Shown: piece after piece, positions 63,527-64,000 of the stretch
Layout: every line of letters begins with the position of its first letter
Numbering within the stretch: position 1 is the first letter of the stretch
Source: Paenarthrobacter sp. GOM3
Lineage (GTDB): Bacteria > Actinomycetota > Actinomycetes > Actinomycetales > Micrococcaceae
Direction: 5' to 3'
Length of the DNA: 64,000 nucleotides
Assembly: GCF_018215265.2 (NCBI RefSeq)
Contig: NZ_CP136562.1
Span: 3,782,001 to 3,846,000, forward strand
Translations under genes and position numbers: made by a program
The notes under the pieces: generated by a model
Databases searched by the model: none
Told to the model about the DNA's origin: nothing
The model's input: the letters and a program-made list of their open reading frames with translations, nothing else

Positions 63527-64000
63527 ATGGAGTTCTCGGGATACGTGCCGCCGGACGAGTTCTGGGCCATGAACGACCGGCTGGATCAAGAGGTGCGGAA
63601 CGGCGCCGAGGCCCTCCCACTGTTCCGGATCACCGGTTGGGAAGGCCCCGCAATGCTGGGCGGTTGGCAACTGGACAACAGCGAGGGCAGCGTCAGTCAC
63701 GGAGACCCATCCCCCGGAAGCCAAGCCCAGTACATTGAGGTGGTCACCACGACACAAGACCCCTATGCGGCAGCCAGGAACAGATGGGTCGTCACGGCCG
63801 GCATTCCTCACAGCCGGGACGAACTCCAGGCCAGCCAAGCAGCCTTTGCAGCCCTTGATCCCGAGGCCCAGGAAATCGCCGTGGACGGGATTCCGACAAA
63901 CTTCTCAGTCTGGCGCGGATACGCCTCCTGGCTCGCTGCCGGGACAGTGGCAGGCTACGGCATCGTCATCGACGCCCAACGCAGACCGCCGGAACCGGAA
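63527..64000 (+). CDS. Hypothetical protein, 3' end cut by window edge
   Basis: From ATG 63527 the frame is open for 158 codons to the edge. The protein starts EFSGYVPPDEFWAMNDRLDQEVRNG and contains VVTTTQDPYAAARNRWVVTAGIP and NFSVWRGYASWLAAGTVAGYGIVID. No family recognised. It is divergent from dnaK, sharing the HAIR-containing region. Confidence 0.7.
   Translation, partial: MEFSGYVPPDEFWAMNDRLDQEVRNGAEALPLFRITGWEGPAMLGGWQLDNSEGSVSHGDPSPGSQAQYIEVVTTTQDPYAAARNRWVVTAGIPHSRDELQASQAAFAALDPEAQEIAVDGIPTNFSVWRGYASWLAAGTVAGYGIVIDAQRRPPEPE

Overview
The window is high-GC, gene-dense actinobacterial chromosome. The HspR/HAIR heat-shock circuit, DUF3073, a septum-formation family protein, a SoxR-type regulator with an FeS cysteine cluster, and the overall protein style point to the Micrococcaceae, most likely Arthrobacter or Paenarthrobacter. 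That genus call is inference from protein similarity remembered, not from a search. No rRNA, tRNA or CRISPR array was seen.

Layout. 1-3.0 kb: a VOC protein cut by the left edge, DUF3073, and an intact IS30-family element inserted in a palindromic site. 3.0-6.6 kb: a septum-formation family membrane protein and ClpB behind a HAIR operator. 6.7-10.4 kb: an FMN-binding split-barrel protein and a molybdate uptake operon (HTH-Mop regulator, ModA, ModB, ModC). 10.4-15.7 kb: DUF4031/HD protein, ComB-like phosphatase, sialidase, YccF, an AHA1-type protein and TrpF. 15.8-17.4 kb: HutD and a guanidine-III riboswitch in front of two paired SMR exporters. 17.4-23.2 kb: aldo/keto reductase, metallo-hydrolase, DEAD-box helicase, and an MFS pump divergent from SoxR across a palindromic operator. 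23.3-30.9 kb: two M20 amidohydrolases, a methyltransferase, a decayed lipoprotein/recombinase patch, and an Lrp regulator divergent from an M20-MHS transporter operon. 31-38 kb: CynX-like MFS, a second split-barrel protein, an alpha/beta hydrolase with a DesK/DesR-like two-component system, TrmB and small envelope proteins. 37.8-39.6 kb: ECF sigma/anti-sigma pair divergent from a PF03640 lipoprotein. 39.6-50.8 kb: repeats, a broken DUF559-type gene, SNF2 helicase, GntR-MFS pair, GNAT, and small proteins. 50.8-58.3 kb: a catabolic cluster with RidA, polar amino-acid ABC transporter, unusual M19 dipeptidase-like protein and IclR regulator, divergent from two conserved-looking genes of unknown function. 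58.4-64 kb: the dnaK-grpE-dnaJ-hspR operon behind two HAIR operators, and a hypothetical protein cut by the right edge.

How parts work together. HspR from the dnaK operon very probably represses both dnaK and clpB, since the same 9-bp-arm inverted repeat precedes both. The guanidine riboswitch explains the SMR pair. The IclR cluster looks like import plus amide hydrolysis plus enamine clean-up of an unknown amino-acid-like compound; the two unrecognised genes at 55.9-58.3 kb are the best candidate for an undescribed pathway. Intergenic space is rich in long inverted repeats of several sequence families, mostly at gene 3' ends.
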